Source of the DNA: Andrena cerasifolii
Taxonomy: Eukaryota; Arthropoda; Insecta; Hymenoptera; Andrenidae
Direction of reading: 5' to 3'
DNA: 64,000 bases
NCBI RefSeq assembly: GCF_050908995.1
Contig: NC_135132.1
Coordinates: 1,669,001 to 1,733,000 of the forward strand
The notes beneath the pieces were generated by a model. The model was not told the origin of the DNA and ran no database searches. It saw only the letters and a program-made list of their open reading frames with translations. Positions 31,990-43,334 of the stretch are shown in pieces. How positions within the stretch are numbered: the stretch's first letter is position 1; each line of letters opens with the position of its first letter. A program made the translations under genes and the position numbers.

Positions 31990-33801
31990 TTAATATTGTT
32001 TGATTGTTGATTGATTGACTGTTTGATTGTTGATTGTTTGATTGTTGATTGTTGGATAGTTCATTGTCTGATTGTTGATTGTTTGATAGTTCATTGTTTG
32101 ATTGATCATTGCTTGATTGTTCATTGTTTGATTGTTCGTTGTTTGATTGTTCGTTGTTTGATTGTTCATTGTTTGATTGCTGATTGTTGGATTGGTCATT
32201 GTTTGATACTCGATATACCTTGGTACTTGTAACCGTTTCACCTCCAGTAAATGTGTTACGTTAGGGACCAAACACGGTTGTGTACTTAACATCAATGAAC
32301 ATTTTAAATTGAAATCCGACATTGCTGTGCGAAATGTCGATTTTGTTTTTTTCAAAATAGAAAATAATTTTTCATTCATGTATGTTGAACCGAACATTGC
32401 CATTACCTTTGACACGAGTTTATGTAATCGTGGATATTTATCCTGGGGGAAGTTCTTATAAAAATTACCAATATCGTTTCCAGTCTGAAATTTGCCCTTC
32501 ATGAAAATATTACACGTTAAGTCTATTAATTCTAACTGAAACTGTGGTGGAACATCAAGTATGTCTACTGAAAATGGTGATCCAACTATTTTAAAATCAT
32601 TTTCAAGTGCATATAAATCATGAAATCGTTTGGAGAATTCATCATCTAAATTGCGCAATATGTCTTCGTAACGATTCAAATTTATATCTGGCGTGATTAC
32701 GGATCCGAGTTTTGCAAAGTGGCAAACATTTCTCATTTCAAACTGTCTCGTCCACAATTTAATTTTCGCTTTAAACGCGCAAATCGAATCGTAATAATTT
32801 ATAACCGTTCTGTCTTTTTCTTGAAGATGTATATTCAATACGCTTAAATGGTCTGTTATATCCGAAAAGAACGCTAAATCGCACACCCAATCATCATTTT
32901 CTAGTTCTGGTACACGATAATCTATTATGTCCATAAAAAGGACAATTTCATTCCGAAGATGGAAAAATTGATCTAGAATTTCCCCTGGGCTAAGCCACCG
33001 TACTTTGGTATGTAATAGTAGCTCGCCATGCTCAGATTCTATGTCATTTAAAAAAGTTTTAAACCGTTTATGCTTCAAATCATTCGACCGAATATAATTC
33101 GTAATTCGAAGTATTACTGACATTACGTGTTGCAATTCGATACTTTTCGCACATAGATTCTGTTGGTGTACCATCCCATGTATGACGCTAGGTTCCGGAG
33201 GAACTGCAAGATTTTTTAACTTCGTTCGGAGGCGGTCAACGAAATCTATATATTTATCCATCATGGCGGAAGTACCGTTGGTTGTAACGGATACCAGTTT
33301 CTCCCAGTCTAAATGAATATTATCCACCGCGTCCTCTACATACGACAGAATGTTCTCTGCTGTAGTTGTGTGAGTTAAGGAACAAAAATCTAACAGTCCC
33401 TCAATTACTTCTAAATTCTCGTTCACTCCTCGAATGAATATCGCCAAATGGCGTGCCCCCGAGAGGTCTGTGGTTTCATCCACAGCCAGACTAAATCCAG
33501 TGAATTTTTGTCCTAAATCGGTTAATTGCCGCGTTATATCGTTCGACATCTCCTGTATGCGGCGCGTTATAGTCGCCCGAGACAGACTTATCGCATCAAA
33601 ATGTTTAAGTTCCTCCGGGCAAAGTTCACCTGTCGTCCGCAACCAATTTCTTATAAATTCCCCGTTTGTATAAGGGCGCGACGATTTTGCAATCTTGAAT
33701 GCAATTTTGTAACTACATCGAACTGCCTCCTCCTTATTAATGAAGTCGCTTAGTTCGTCCTGTGATGAAAACAATGTCTTGCTATAGTACTTTATACGCA
33801 T
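31990..33801 (-). CDS. hAT transposase-derived protein, GTF2IRD2/ZBED-like, main exon
   Basis: An uninterrupted 603-codon frame. Residues about 29-140 match the family block (KSSRPYTNGEFI..., then GFSLAVDETTDLSGARHLAI); D108 is the first catalytic Asp. The usual C-T-D-G-A-P block reads SVTTNGTSAMM, so the second Asp is Asn (N175). The next block reads VIHGMVHQQNLCAK (normally H-C-x-x-H), RWLS is at 268-271, and E477 lies in GSTYMNEKLFS, so the third acidic residue is kept. The last ~65 residues are about 12 pentapeptides of NQTMN type, from a 15-bp minisatellite. An in-frame TAA precedes the ATG; an AG 12 bp inside the frame would join in phase 0 to the BED exon at 47875-48165. Either a domesticated gene or an inactive transposase. 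Confidence 0.85.
   Translation of the reverse strand: MRIKYYSKTLFSSQDELSDFINKEEAVRCSYKIAFKIAKSSRPYTNGEFIRNWLRTTGELCPEELKHFDAISLSRATITRRIQEMSNDITRQLTDLGQKFTGFSLAVDETTDLSGARHLAIFIRGVNENLEVIEGLLDFCSLTHTTTAENILSYVEDAVDNIHLDWEKLVSVTTNGTSAMMDKYIDFVDRLRTKLKNLAVPPEPSVIHGMVHQQNLCAKSIELQHVMSVILRITNYIRSNDLKHKRFKTFLNDIESEHGELLLHTKVRWLSPGEILDQFFHLRNEIVLFMDIIDYRVPELENDDWVCDLAFFSDITDHLSVLNIHLQEKDRTVINYYDSICAFKAKIKLWTRQFEMRNVCHFAKLGSVITPDINLNRYEDILRNLDDEFSKRFHDLYALENDFKIVGSPFSVDILDVPPQFQLELIDLTCNIFMKGKFQTGNDIGNFYKNFPQDKYPRLHKLVSKVMAMFGSTYMNEKLFSILKKTKSTFRTAMSDFNLKCSLMLSTQPCLVPNVTHLLEVKRLQVPRYIEYQTMTNPTISNQTMNNQTTNNQTTNNQTMNNQAMINQTMNYQTINNQTMNYPTINNQTINNQTVNQSTIKQY
31998..32205 (-). repeat. 15-bp coding minisatellite (NQTxN pentapeptides)
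   Basis: On the plus strand GTTTGATTGTTCATT-type units repeat about 12-14 times. On the minus strand they encode NQTMN, NQTTN, YQTIN and similar, in frame with the hAT-type protein to its stop. The antisense ORF 32011-32232 is only the complement. Confidence 0.9.
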
Positions 33802-33991
33802 TTACAAACAAGGATTGATAATCACAACATAATCTTATAACAAGATATATATATATATATAGATAGTATGTAGGACAGGGATTTTTCCACGTCAGATTGA
33901 TCACTTTTTTCGTCGATATTAGGGAAATGAATCAACACTTCCTTCTACAGTAAATCCTCGTTACTAGCCCGACGAACGGGACTGGCGGCGG

Positions 33992-34275
33992 CAGAGTTAG
34001 GAGCGATGGGGCCTAAGTGATGGAGGGGGAAAGACCTACAGGAGTGGTGGTAATGTGTGCGCAAACTGACGCCAGCGCCAAGCCAGTCGAGTGGCCGCAA
34101 CGCAAAGCCAGCCAGCTTCGCCGGGAAATAGATTATCGACGCTGGTTGGCCGTGGCTGGCTTCGCGTTGGGGCCACTTGACTGGCTTGGCGCTGACGTCA
34201 GTTCGCGCACGCATTACCAACTCTCCTGTAGGTGTTTCCCCCTCTATCACTTAGGCCATATCGCTCCTAACTCTG
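33992..34275. mobile_element. Palindromic hAT element, 284 bp
   Basis: Exact duplication GGCGGCGG on both sides. Ends CAGAGTTAGGAGCGAT inverted at the right; arms of about 120 bp pair almost completely, including GACGCCAGCGCCAAGCCAGT. It lies 190 bp upstream of the minus-strand hAT-derived ORF. Confidence 0.85.
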
Positions 34276-34480
34276 GGCGGCGGACTCATAGCGCGTTGTG
34301 GACACTATTCCGCGCGGCCAATGGCGCAAGTGAGAAAACCCAAGAGCGAGCGAGAGGAGATGAAAGAGCCTATCCCTCGATCCAGGATTCCCCCACTCTC
34401 GTCGGAAGGATTCCATGAAATGGTGGGGATAGTCGCCGGGCTTCTAACACGTGGTAGAAACGGGCTGGTACCGAGTGCGT
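34276..34480. other. GC-rich segment upstream of the hAT-derived ORF
   Basis: GC-rich DNA with CCAAT (34317) and CpG-rich words in otherwise AT-rich surroundings. It could be a promoter for the minus-strand ORF or a repeat remnant; no initiator or TATA is evident. Confidence 0.2.
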
Positions 34481-35272
34481 ACTGTATCACTCTCAATATT
34501 TATGTTCTGCTTCAGCATATAACCTTGTACTTGTAGTTATTTTAAAAATAATCAGTGCTCTTTTTAACTATGTAAAATACAATTTACTTATTTCTAATAC
34601 AAACAATAGTCAATAATATTCAAAGCCACACTTGTAATATTCAATTGGACGCCGTTCTCATCATTGGATTAACTTACAAATAGTAATAATCAATTTTTTG
34701 AGGTCCTTCTTATAAAATGATGACTTAAACCCCTCCCCCCATTTCACGTGGGCCACGTCATATTTCATTTTGATGAAAATCCCTGACATAGAGTCATTCG
34801 GGGCAATATGCCACCGTAGGTGATATGCCAATTCTCAATAATTTTTTAAATAATGCACAGATAACGTTACATTTGCACTAATTCCGTTCAATTTAGTTTA
34901 ACTGCTAAGACGACAATAGATTTTGGCTTTTACCTTCTTTTATTTTCAGTAAATCCTGGTAAGTTATAAAATTATCGTCTTGATCTAATATCACACTGTA
35001 ACTAGAATGCAGATTATGCATTTGTGTGAACAGGCCTACAAAAAATCACCAGCTTATGATAAAGTATACTAACAAACGAATTTTATAACCTCTCACACAT
35101 CCGTTAAAACTATGTACTTTGTGGAGAGATTTTCAATTCTTCTTTTTATGGCCATGAGGAGTAATATGCCACATGTTTGTCGGTATAATATATGCCACTT
35201 GTGTCATAAACTCGTATCTTTATAATTCTTTTTATTTAATGGCATCGAGTTGTTTTTGTTTCGTATTAGAAC

Positions 35273-35453
35273 CAGGGGCGGCTTTAGTATACTTGGCACC
35301 CCGGGCAAGATTCGCATGGCGCTCCTCCAAGGGCACGAAAATCAATTAGCAGAACGGATATAAAGGAATAAACGCATACAGCGGCTCCCCTACAGATTTA
35401 GCGCCCCGGGCGATCGCCCTGCCTGCCCCCCCCCCCCCTTAAAACCGGCCCTG
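35273..35453. mobile_element. hAT MITE with CAGGGGCGG end
   Basis: Exact 8-bp duplication ATTAGAAC at 35265-35272 and 35454-35461. Ends CAGGGGCGGCTTTA and complement of CAGGGCCGGTTTTA. GCACCCCGGGC and GCGCCCCGGGC lie inside. It is inserted 10 bp before the pogo-like start codon. Confidence 0.92.
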
Positions 35454-35604
35454 ATTAGAACCATGCCTAAGAAGTATATACGAACTTCAAACCGTGCGGC
35501 TTGGTCAGAAGAAAGTTTAAAGGAAGCCATTCGAATGGTGAAGGAGGCCCGTACTACAATCTGACAGTCTTCAAAAGATTCCGGCATACCATATCGTACA
35601 CTCA

Positions 35605-36035
35605 CAAGGGAAGATCCCGAACCCGAAAATTCAAGAAATTCTGAAACTTTGTCAATATGTAGGGGATTTCCTCCTGGTTACAACTCAATTTTTTTTTGCT
35701 GCCCAAATTCACTCGAAGGTGGTGAAATTAACCCCCAAAAATTCGGCTATTTTCCGATTTTGTGTTATAACTCGGGAACTGTAAGAGATAGAAAAAAAGT
35801 TTTAAGACAAAAGTTACTTCTTTTGATTAGATCTATCATTTGGAAAAAAATTATTTTACAGTTCACGAGTTATAACACGAAATCGGAAAATAACCGTACT
35901 TTCAGGGGTCAATTACACCCCCTTAGAGTGAATTTGTGCAGCAAACAAAAATTCCGTTGTAATCAGGTGGAAATTCCCTACATATTCACAAAGTTTCAGA
36001 ATTTTTTTAATTTTCGGGTTCGGGATGTTCCCTTG
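35605..36035. mobile_element. Palindromic element, CAAGG ends, TCA duplication, 431 bp
   Basis: TCA at 35602-35604 and 36036-36038. Ends CAAGGGAAGATCCCGAACCC and complement of CAAGGGAACATCCCGAACCC. Arms pair over about 200 bp around a short centre. Shares ends and duplication with 55272-55694 and body similarity with 49870-50165. Confidence 0.85.
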
Positions 36036-36098
36036 TCAGACGAAGAATAGCTATCGATAACGACGCGAAGATTCCTCTTGGACGTAGGCCTTGTTTAA

Positions 36099-37195
36099 CC
36101 TTTAGAGGGCCGGAATTTTTTCATTGAAATTGTAAATTTTAATTACTTAAAATTTATGCACATATACCAATAAAACGGTATGGCATATACTGGGATTTTT
36201 AAAATTTGAACTTTAATGTTTCTAAGGGTTTTTGATATCGCTAATCACGATTCTAAGGTCACAGTGTCGAAATTTTACACAGAAACAGTGTTGCCAACCT
36301 TATTCTTTCCTTTGGCGTTACCCAGAGCTAACGATGTAGACGTAGAAAGTTTTGTAGCTTTTTTTTTGTTTTTGGGGTTTTTTGTGTTATTTTTGGATTT
36401 GTTTCTTTAGTTTTCTGATTTTACTATTTATTATGCAAGCTGCAGTCGTGGAACTCACTAATGAATAACGAACGTGTATCCTTTCCTTCATTTCATTTAC
36501 AAGTGCTAAGGGTTTTACTGAATCTTGATCCGAATGGCTCCACTTCTCATCTGCCCAACCCCCTAGATTAATAGGTCATTTTCCAAAATTACTGGATAAA
36601 AACCGACGATGCAATTTGTGTTCATTACGACAAACTAGACGTCAAACTCTTTATATATGGTCTACACGTGACTGCATTGTGCATAACACCTTGTTTTGAG
36701 GATTTCCATACGAAACAATCAATACCGTAAATTCGAATTTCCGACATATAAATTCATTCTTTTTTTCATTAGGGAGGACAAGAAGTATGAACAAACAGAT
36801 AAAAAAACGCAACAAAGAGATACACATTCATTATCCAGTTTGTATAATGCATGGGCATTAGTGAGTTGTACGACTGCAGCTCGCATAATAGTAAAATCAG
36901 AAAACTAAAAAAAAAACAAATCCAAGAATAACACAAAAAAACCCCAAGACAAGAAAAGAGCTACAAAACTTTCTGCGTCCACGTCGTTAGCTCTGGGTAA
37001 CGCCAAAGGAAAGAATAATATATGTATGAATTGAAACTGCTGTTACTCATTTAGGCTTGTTTAGGTTGGCAACACTGTTTCTGCGTAAAATTTCGATACT
37101 CTGACCTTAGAATCGTGATTAGCGGTATCAAAAACCCTTAGAAACGTTTAAAATTTTCAATGGCCACTATAGTGGCCAGCCTGGCCCTCTGAAGG
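36099..37195. mobile_element. TTAA-flanked (piggyBac-like) foldback, 1.1 kb
   Basis: TTAA at 36095-36098 and 37196-37199; ends CCTTTAGAGGGCC and complement of CCTTCAGAGGGCC. Long arms pair, for example GCTAATCACGATTCTAAGGT and GTTTTGTAGCT. TTAA with CC ends is the piggyBac hallmark. No transposase ORF. Confidence 0.85.
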
Positions 37196-37219
37196 TTAAA
37201 AGATCATGAGTCAGACTTA

Positions 37220-38022
37220 AGGAGGTTCGATACCGGAGCAAAAATAATGAGAAATCTTTGAAAAGTGTTTTGATCTAATGTCCAAAGTGTAGTCCGCATT
37301 GTGTTAAAATTTCAAGTCGATTGACAGCACGGTTTATGAAAAAATTCAAATCAAAGTTGCGCTCTTATACACAGGCTGTTATGGGAGAAGCGATAAAATT
37401 TCTATAAAATGTTACACAGAGTCCTAAAAAATGTTGCAATGAAAAGTTTAAGTATTCCTATGAAATTCTAAAAAAAAAAATTGGACATTTACCGTACGGT
37501 TTATTAGATAATTGAATAAATAGTCAGCAATGTGCTCGTATTTTTGGAACTGCCTGAAGGAACTGTTTGAAACGTGGCAACGCTGTAGGCCAGGTAGTCA
37601 TCTATACAGTGTATACTTGTACAAAGGATACAGTAAAAATTTGTGAAAACACTACCAAGCTGTAAACATGTATTTAGTAATTTGTTGCGACCCAGTACGA
37701 ACGCGCAAAGGGACGCCACAAGTGTAGAGTGGAAAGAGAAAAAAAGATGGACGCAAAGCGACGTTGCCGCATTTCGCTCGTATATCTTACGCTACATTTA
37801 ATGAAAATATTATATTTCTAACTGCATTAAACATACTTTTTGTTTAATTGAATTCCAAAACAAAATATGTAGTAATAATTTTATTAGGAATAGACATGTA
37901 AATAACATTTTTGTCTACATCATTTTTTTTATCTAAGATTGGTATCACTGCAGAGCTCCCATGTATAAGCATAGGGTTACCCCTCTCGCCGCCTGCCCCG
38001 CAAGTGAGGTATCGAACCTTCT
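37220..38022. mobile_element. TA-flanked insert in the pogo-like gene, 803 bp
   Basis: Ends AGGAGGTTCGATACC and complement of AGAAGGTTCGATACC, flanked by TA (37218-37219, 38023-38024). Its removal fuses GACTTA to ATGCAATCC and restores the transposase frame. No coding capacity recognised. Confidence 0.8.
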
Positions 38023-38381
38023 TAATGCAATCCTTAAAACGTATGGAAAAGTCAGGCTACTTTTTAACACCACGATCTGTACGGCAATTAGCTTATTGTT
38101 TTGTGGAAGCCAATAACATGCCTAACCCCTTTAATAGTGAAACCAAAACAGCTGGATATGAATGGTTGAAGGCATTTCTGAATAGGCACCCTGATCTAAC
38201 AATACGTAAAGCTCAAAGTATCTCAACTGCCCGTGGTCTGGACATGTCTAAAAAAGAAATTAAACAATACTTCGATTTATTGCAAGAAACGTTGACTAGT
38301 CATGATTTGGTTGGTAAACCTAGCAAAATTTATAATGTTGACGAAACTGGATTGCAACTGAATAATAATTCTGGTCGCTAG

Positions 38382-39095
38382 ATTCTCCAAAATTTGTGTG
38401 ATTAGTTCGCACTTCATAGCTTGTGGCATATTACATCAGACCTTGTGGCTAGAGTTTATACAAAAATCAACTTTTGAAAAAACCGGTTTTCGAATTCTAC
38501 TATTACCACAAAACTGTTTTCGAATTTTCACAAAAAATATAATTAAAATAGAAAATAAATATCTGTACTTATTTAAAAAAAAATCAGTTTTTTTATGGAA
38601 ATATTTATGGAAATACAACAATATAACAAAATAAAATATATTCTATCTATACAAAACCAAATAAATAAAAAAAAATTAAAATAACTATAATTCGTACAAT
38701 TTTTTAGTTCATTTAATATTTATGGATCTACAAAAATATAACACAATAAAATACACAGCATACAAAACCAAATGAAAAAAAACTGAAATAACTAAAATCC
38801 GCACCAAATATAAATTATAAATCTTTATTTCATTTAGTATTTTTGTTTCGAAAATATGAACTCATGAAGATTAGTTTTACAGTAAACTGTTACCTACTAC
38901 AATATACTTGTGTCCGAGGCGATTTCAAGTAAAAATGTTAACATTTTTAATTAAATAATTAATTCACTTTTACATATTAATTCTAGTATATAAAACCGTT
39001 TTTTTTTTTAAATTTAAACCCCGTTTTCGAATTTTACAAATTTATAAAAACAACTCGCTTTTTAAACCCGGTTTTGAAAAACTGACAAACCCTAC
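38382..39095. other. Very AT-rich part of the pogo-like element replacing the catalytic region
   Basis: Long A/T runs with near-repeats of AACCGGTTTTCGAATTCT / CCCGTTTTCGAATTTT. CTTGTGGCATATT occurs just before (38419) and after (39097), so this may be a further insertion or a replacement by repair. Confidence 0.4.
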
Positions 39096-39303
39096 TTGTG
39101 GCATATTTACCCACCACTTGGTTAATATGCCAGTTTCGAGGACTTTTGTATTTGTACGTTTTTCATTGAACTATAAAAGTTACATTTCTCTACTAATTAG
39201 TTACACTTTCAGATGCTTTTTATCTTTTTCCACTATATCTATTTATACTTGTAAGATATCACGTTTCAAAGTTAACTGTGACATATTCCCCCGAATGACC
39301 CTA

Positions 39304-40186
39304 AATGCACAAAAGTGATCGATGTGACATGGAATGATCCGTATAAAGTAAGTAAATGTCCCCGTTTCCACTCATGTATCGATTTCTTCTTATTATAAAT
39401 TTTACGTTTGTACTATAGTTCTAACAAAATAATTCTAAATTATTTGAGCGCTTACGCGAATGTTGCACAAGCTTGGGTCTAAAGAAAGTGCAGCATAAGC
39501 AACGAACAAATTTTAAAACAACAGACTCACGATCTTTTTATCGTGTTAAATAGCTGTTTTTGTTAAGGACCGGCGACACCATTGGTATTTAATAATTGGA
39601 CAAAGAATAGTCTTTGCAGTGAAGGTTCTTATTTAATAACAAAAACGGATACTGTATTGTGCTCTCGATTTAGATTTTTTACTATTTCTAATTTTTTCAA
39701 GTAGATACAGATGATGTCCGCATTTCTACTCACCAAAATTTTAGTAAGGTAACCTCCAAAATTCAATATACATACTTATGTATATTGTAACCTCTTTTCC
39801 TATTCGAAGGGATTTTATTTCTTACATATCATTATGTTATGCTTTAAAAATAATTTTATTTACATTTTTCATAGTTTTGAAGATGGAGAATGAAGAATCA
39901 GGTAGCAGTAGCGAAAGAAGGGAAAAGTTGTAACAGGAATGATTAGAAATAAGTATACTAATGAAGTAATAATGAATGCAATAAATGCTAACAAAGAATA
40001 TAAAATATCAGTTTCAACGTTGAATGGAATTAATTATTAAATAACTGTAATTTTATGACTATTATCTTTTCTGTTCCGAGAACACTATTATAAAATCCAG
40101 TGTATTAACTGAAACTTTTATTCCATACATTCATGTGTAAATAAGAAGCTTTTATTTTTTTGAATGTAGAAAAAAGTTCTAGTTAA
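39304..40186. other. Intron DNA, nothing recognised
   Basis: AT-rich; no ORF over 60 codons with features and no copy elsewhere noticed. Confidence 0.35.
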
Positions 40187-40616
40187 CTCTTCGTTGACAC
40201 TCTGGGTGTGAGCCACCCATAAGCTGATATTGACGCTCTGTATCTTCTATACGCAAAATAAATAGTTTTTTTCCAAAGCCGACTTACTCACTACTTTTTC
40301 TCTCAAAGTATTATATCCGAACAACAACACTGTAGATTTTTAGCTTCTAATATTGAAATTTGTGAAAGTTACAACTTTTTAAAGATTTTTTTTGTTTTTT
40401 CTTGACATGTGGTAATCTAGAATTTTTTTACAAAAACGACCATAAAATTAAAATAAAAAATCTATTAGAATACATTCTAGAGACTTCGAAATTGACCCAT
40501 GATTTTTTTCACAACAATTGGATTTTTTAGAGGAGAATGGCAGTCGTTCAAAAGTTGCTCTGGTATTGCTCAGGTATGTCAAAGTTGATCGAAAAAGGAG
40601 GTGTGTCAACGAAGGG
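40187..40616. mobile_element. TTAA-flanked MITE (CCCTTCGTTGACAC ends), copy 1
   Basis: TTAA at 40183-40186 and 40617-40620. Left end CTCTTCGTTGACACTCTGG, right complement CCCTTCGTTGACACACC. Copy 2 at 46008-46522 shares CTGGGTGTGAGCCACCCAT. PiggyBac-like by duplication and ends. Confidence 0.85.
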
Positions 40617-40713
40617 TTAAACAACAACATTTAATCTGCTGTGAAAAAAAGTTATGACAAGCAGATTTCTTGAAAATGTTGTGGGGTAGATAGATCTGAA
40701 CTGGACACCTTAA

Positions 40714-41936
40714 GGATGAACTTCAGTAGCATACAAAATAAGCGAAAATCTCTGAAAATTGGAGGCATGAATCTTTATGCAATAGTAAACCCCACTGCAA
40801 AAATTTAGAAAAATTGATTCGGTAGTTTTTTAAATTAGGTATTTAACTGTCAATTTAACATGGAATTTCCAGATCATAAAAATTATGTATATATAAGAGT
40901 TTTATTAAGAGGTTATACCTAGTCAGGCGGCCGAGAAGAGGTGAATGTTTGTGAATTTTTTGTAAAAAGCCGAAGCATACATTTTTACAGAACTTTTTGC
41001 ACTTAAAAGAGCAACATTTAAAGAACATTTGGTATTTTTTTCGTAGAAAAATATTTACGTTTATAATAAAATAACAACCCACGTCCAAGAAGCCTTTTTA
41101 AAAATTTGCTTTTACGGTGAACACTGCCATTCGGAACCAGATTATCTAAAATCAAAATACAGAAAAGATTTTGTTAATATATTAATGTATCCTCAGATTG
41201 ACGGAGGGAATTTTCCGAAATATTGATTTAAAATAAAATGGCGGCAGTTTAAAGTTGAAATCCTGATTTCTTTCGCGTGATATTTGCAAGAAAAAATCAG
41301 GATTTCAACTTTAAACTGCCGCCATTTTGTTTTAAATCAATATTTCGGAAAATTCCCTCCGTCAATCCGAGGATTTTTAAAATTTTTTTTAAAAGGCTTC
41401 TTAGATGTGGGTTGTTATTTTATTATAAACACAAATATTTTTCTACGAAAAAATTGCTAAATATTCTTTAAATGTTGCTCTTTTAAGCACAAAAGTTTTG
41501 TAATAATGTATGCTTCCGCTTCTTAAAAAAAAATTCACAAATATTCGCCTCTTTTCGGTCGCCTGACTAGGTATAACCCCTACATAGGGGTTCATAGGTA
41601 TTAATATAAGTAAGATATATATGATCAACACTCACCAAATACAATACATTGGCACACTTTTCACTGCTTTTGATGTAAGTAAAAAGGAAAATTATAGTTT
41701 AATATTTCATTTCTAGCAGTTGCATTTCAGGTACATTCCAACAAACAAGTTTATGATAAAAGATCAAGTATTCAATAAATTGACAAAATAAGATAAAAAA
41801 TAAGAGCGAATTCAACTGAATTTGAGATAAAAATACACCATTGCCATTTCCAACTGGTTTTCATCACATTAAAAAGCCTTATTAATATCATGGAAATGGA
41901 TTAACTTTTGGCTAAGATTGTGACTGAAGTTCATCC
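40714..41936. mobile_element. TTAA-flanked MITE (GGATGAACTTCAGT ends) with foldback insert
   Basis: TTAA at 40710-40713 and 41937-41940. Ends GGATGAACTTCAGT on both sides. Its two outer parts match 45246-45723 in inverted orientation. The middle is the palindrome at 40911-41578. Confidence 0.85.
40911..41578. mobile_element. Near-perfect palindrome, about 330-bp arms
   Basis: Ends GGTTATACCTAGTCAGGCG and the complement. Arms share AAACTGCCGCCATTTT, GGGAATTTTCCGAAATATTG and TAACAACCCAC. The centre is near 41245-41290. About 90 bp of the left arm near 41110-41190 have no partner. Confidence 0.85.
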
Positions 41937-43231
41937 TTAAACCATTCGGTGAAAATAATTATATAAAAATCAGAATGTGCTTTCTCTCCGATATGTATCC
42001 TTCTTCCAATTCCTGAAATGATACAAATTAAAATAATATTCCCAACTTTTATATTTTACCCTGAAATATCTATTCAAAAGCATATGATCCTCCAGAACTT
42101 TTATTAATCAAATATAAGATAACTGTTAAAACTGAACTCTTACAACAAAGTTCAAACGCTAATGCACAAAGTTAATATAAAACAGAAAAGTAGTGATTTT
42201 TAAGTTAACAGCTCGATAAATAACCTTTACTTATTAAAGTTAGCAGTTTTACACGACCCCTGGAGTAAGTCCTATCGTAAAAAGCAGCGGTCCAAATACT
42301 GTATTAAGGGGTCTCCTTAGTTTGACCTTCTGAAAATAAGGCAAATTATTGGGAATTTCTTAGAAAAAATCGAATCTTATAATTCTAATCTTTCTCTGGT
42401 ATATTCATTGATATTCGAAGAATGTGCTCAAATCTTTTCAAATGATAATAATAATTTTGGTCAAAGTTACAGTGGTAGTTGTAAGAGGGCTTTGAAAAAA
42501 GTTTGTTGGTGGCAAACATGATTCTGGCTCGCATAGTCATTTGAAGTAATGAACGCAAATTTTTCTTGATCTATGGATATGAGTGTAGTTATCACATGAA
42601 CTAGAATGAATGAAAAATATTGAAAAACACGAAAATGTTTCAAGTGATAATTTTCATTTCTCAGAAAAGAATTTGTTAGTTTCCTGTGTTTTGCGAAACT
42701 CGAATTTTGCAAATGACTTCTAAGTTCATATGATAAGCATACTCATATAGAGCAAGAATACTTTTGCATTATTTGTTTCAGACGGCTATGACAAGTGAAA
42801 TCATGTTCACCAGCTACAAACTTTTTATCAAACCCCTCTTACTATTACATGCAAAGTTTGGAATTAAGAACCTATCTTTAAAATGGTACCAAGTTGTTGA
42901 AAATTTGTGAGATTGTACTTTCTAATCTTCCTGATGTGCTCCAAAAATTTTAAACGAATTCATGTTAGAGTTTTAGTTTGACTGTTCCCCATTTGAGGTG
43001 ACTAAAACGGTGTAGTGGCGCTGATCAAGAAAGAGCTTTACTTTTTTTTTATGTTGGCTATAAGATTGTACCACGACGAACGATTACTACGTTTCAACTA
43101 AGCACTATTTTTGTACTATTTCTGTTTGAACTAATACACACCTTTATATGTTCTTTATACCAGTACGCTACTCTACTTTATTTACCAAAAAACCTAACAA
43201 TTCACTAAATGATTGCTGAGTTATAACGATT
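41937..43231. other. Intron DNA without firm feature
   Basis: AT-rich. A minus-strand acceptor-like site near 42345 opens a 26-codon frame (KVKLRRPLNTVFGP...), but it has no donor in frame, so it is not called as an exon. Confidence 0.35.
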
Positions 43232-43334
43232 TTAATTTTCACTGATTTTACACGTACTCTTATGGAAAGAGACGACCTTTGCAGATAAAACAGCTGAAAA
43301 AATGTTGAAGAAATAGTACCAATGTTTTCGAAGG

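Larger units (their letters stand above)
35463..38381 (+). pseudogene. Pogo/Tigger-like transposase, broken by three insertions and truncated
   Basis: Segment 1 (35463-35604) starts MPKKYIRTSNRAAW and has a psq-type helix-turn-helix region ending GIPYRTL; it holds one in-frame TGA (after KEARTTI). Segment 2 (36036-36098) reads RRRIAIDNDAKIPLGRRPC. Segment 3 (37200-37219) covers KDHESDL. Segment 4 (38023-38381) begins MQSLKRMEKSGYFLT, has a CENP-B-type domain and ends with the first catalytic Asp in YNVDETGLQL. Removing the three inserts with one copy of each duplication keeps one frame across every junction. Only the remainder of the DDE domain is missing, followed by TAG. Confidence 0.85.
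34791..39301 (+). mobile_element. Pogo-like transposon, 4.5 kb, with nested insertions
   Basis: Flanked by TA (34789-34790 and 39302-39303). Ends GAGTCATTCGGGGCAATATG and complement of GGGTCATTCGGGGGAATATG. The motif ATATGCCAC/GTGGCATAT repeats near both ends (34808, 34826, 35164, 35195, 38421, 39096, 39126). Inserts: 35273-35453, 35605-36035, 36099-37195 and 37220-38022. The transposase pieces are at 35463-38381. DNA after 38381 lacks the rest of the enzyme. Confidence 0.88.

Noticed and set aside
32011..32232. Plus-strand ORF of repeated IVDCLIV-type residues
   Set aside because: It is the exact complement of the coding minisatellite in the minus-strand hAT-derived gene.
34017..34418. 133-codon plus-strand ORF
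   Set aside because: Mostly covers the 33992-34275 palindrome; the minus strand gives the matching mirror ORF.
41985..42025. Minus-strand frame ELEEGYISERKH after an AG
   Set aside because: Ends in a stop with no GT donor; acceptor weak.
42240..42350. Minus-strand acceptor-like site opening a frame KVKLRRPLNTVFGP, considered as the missing KIAA1549-like exon
   Set aside because: No donor of the required phase before the stop, and no resemblance to the family.
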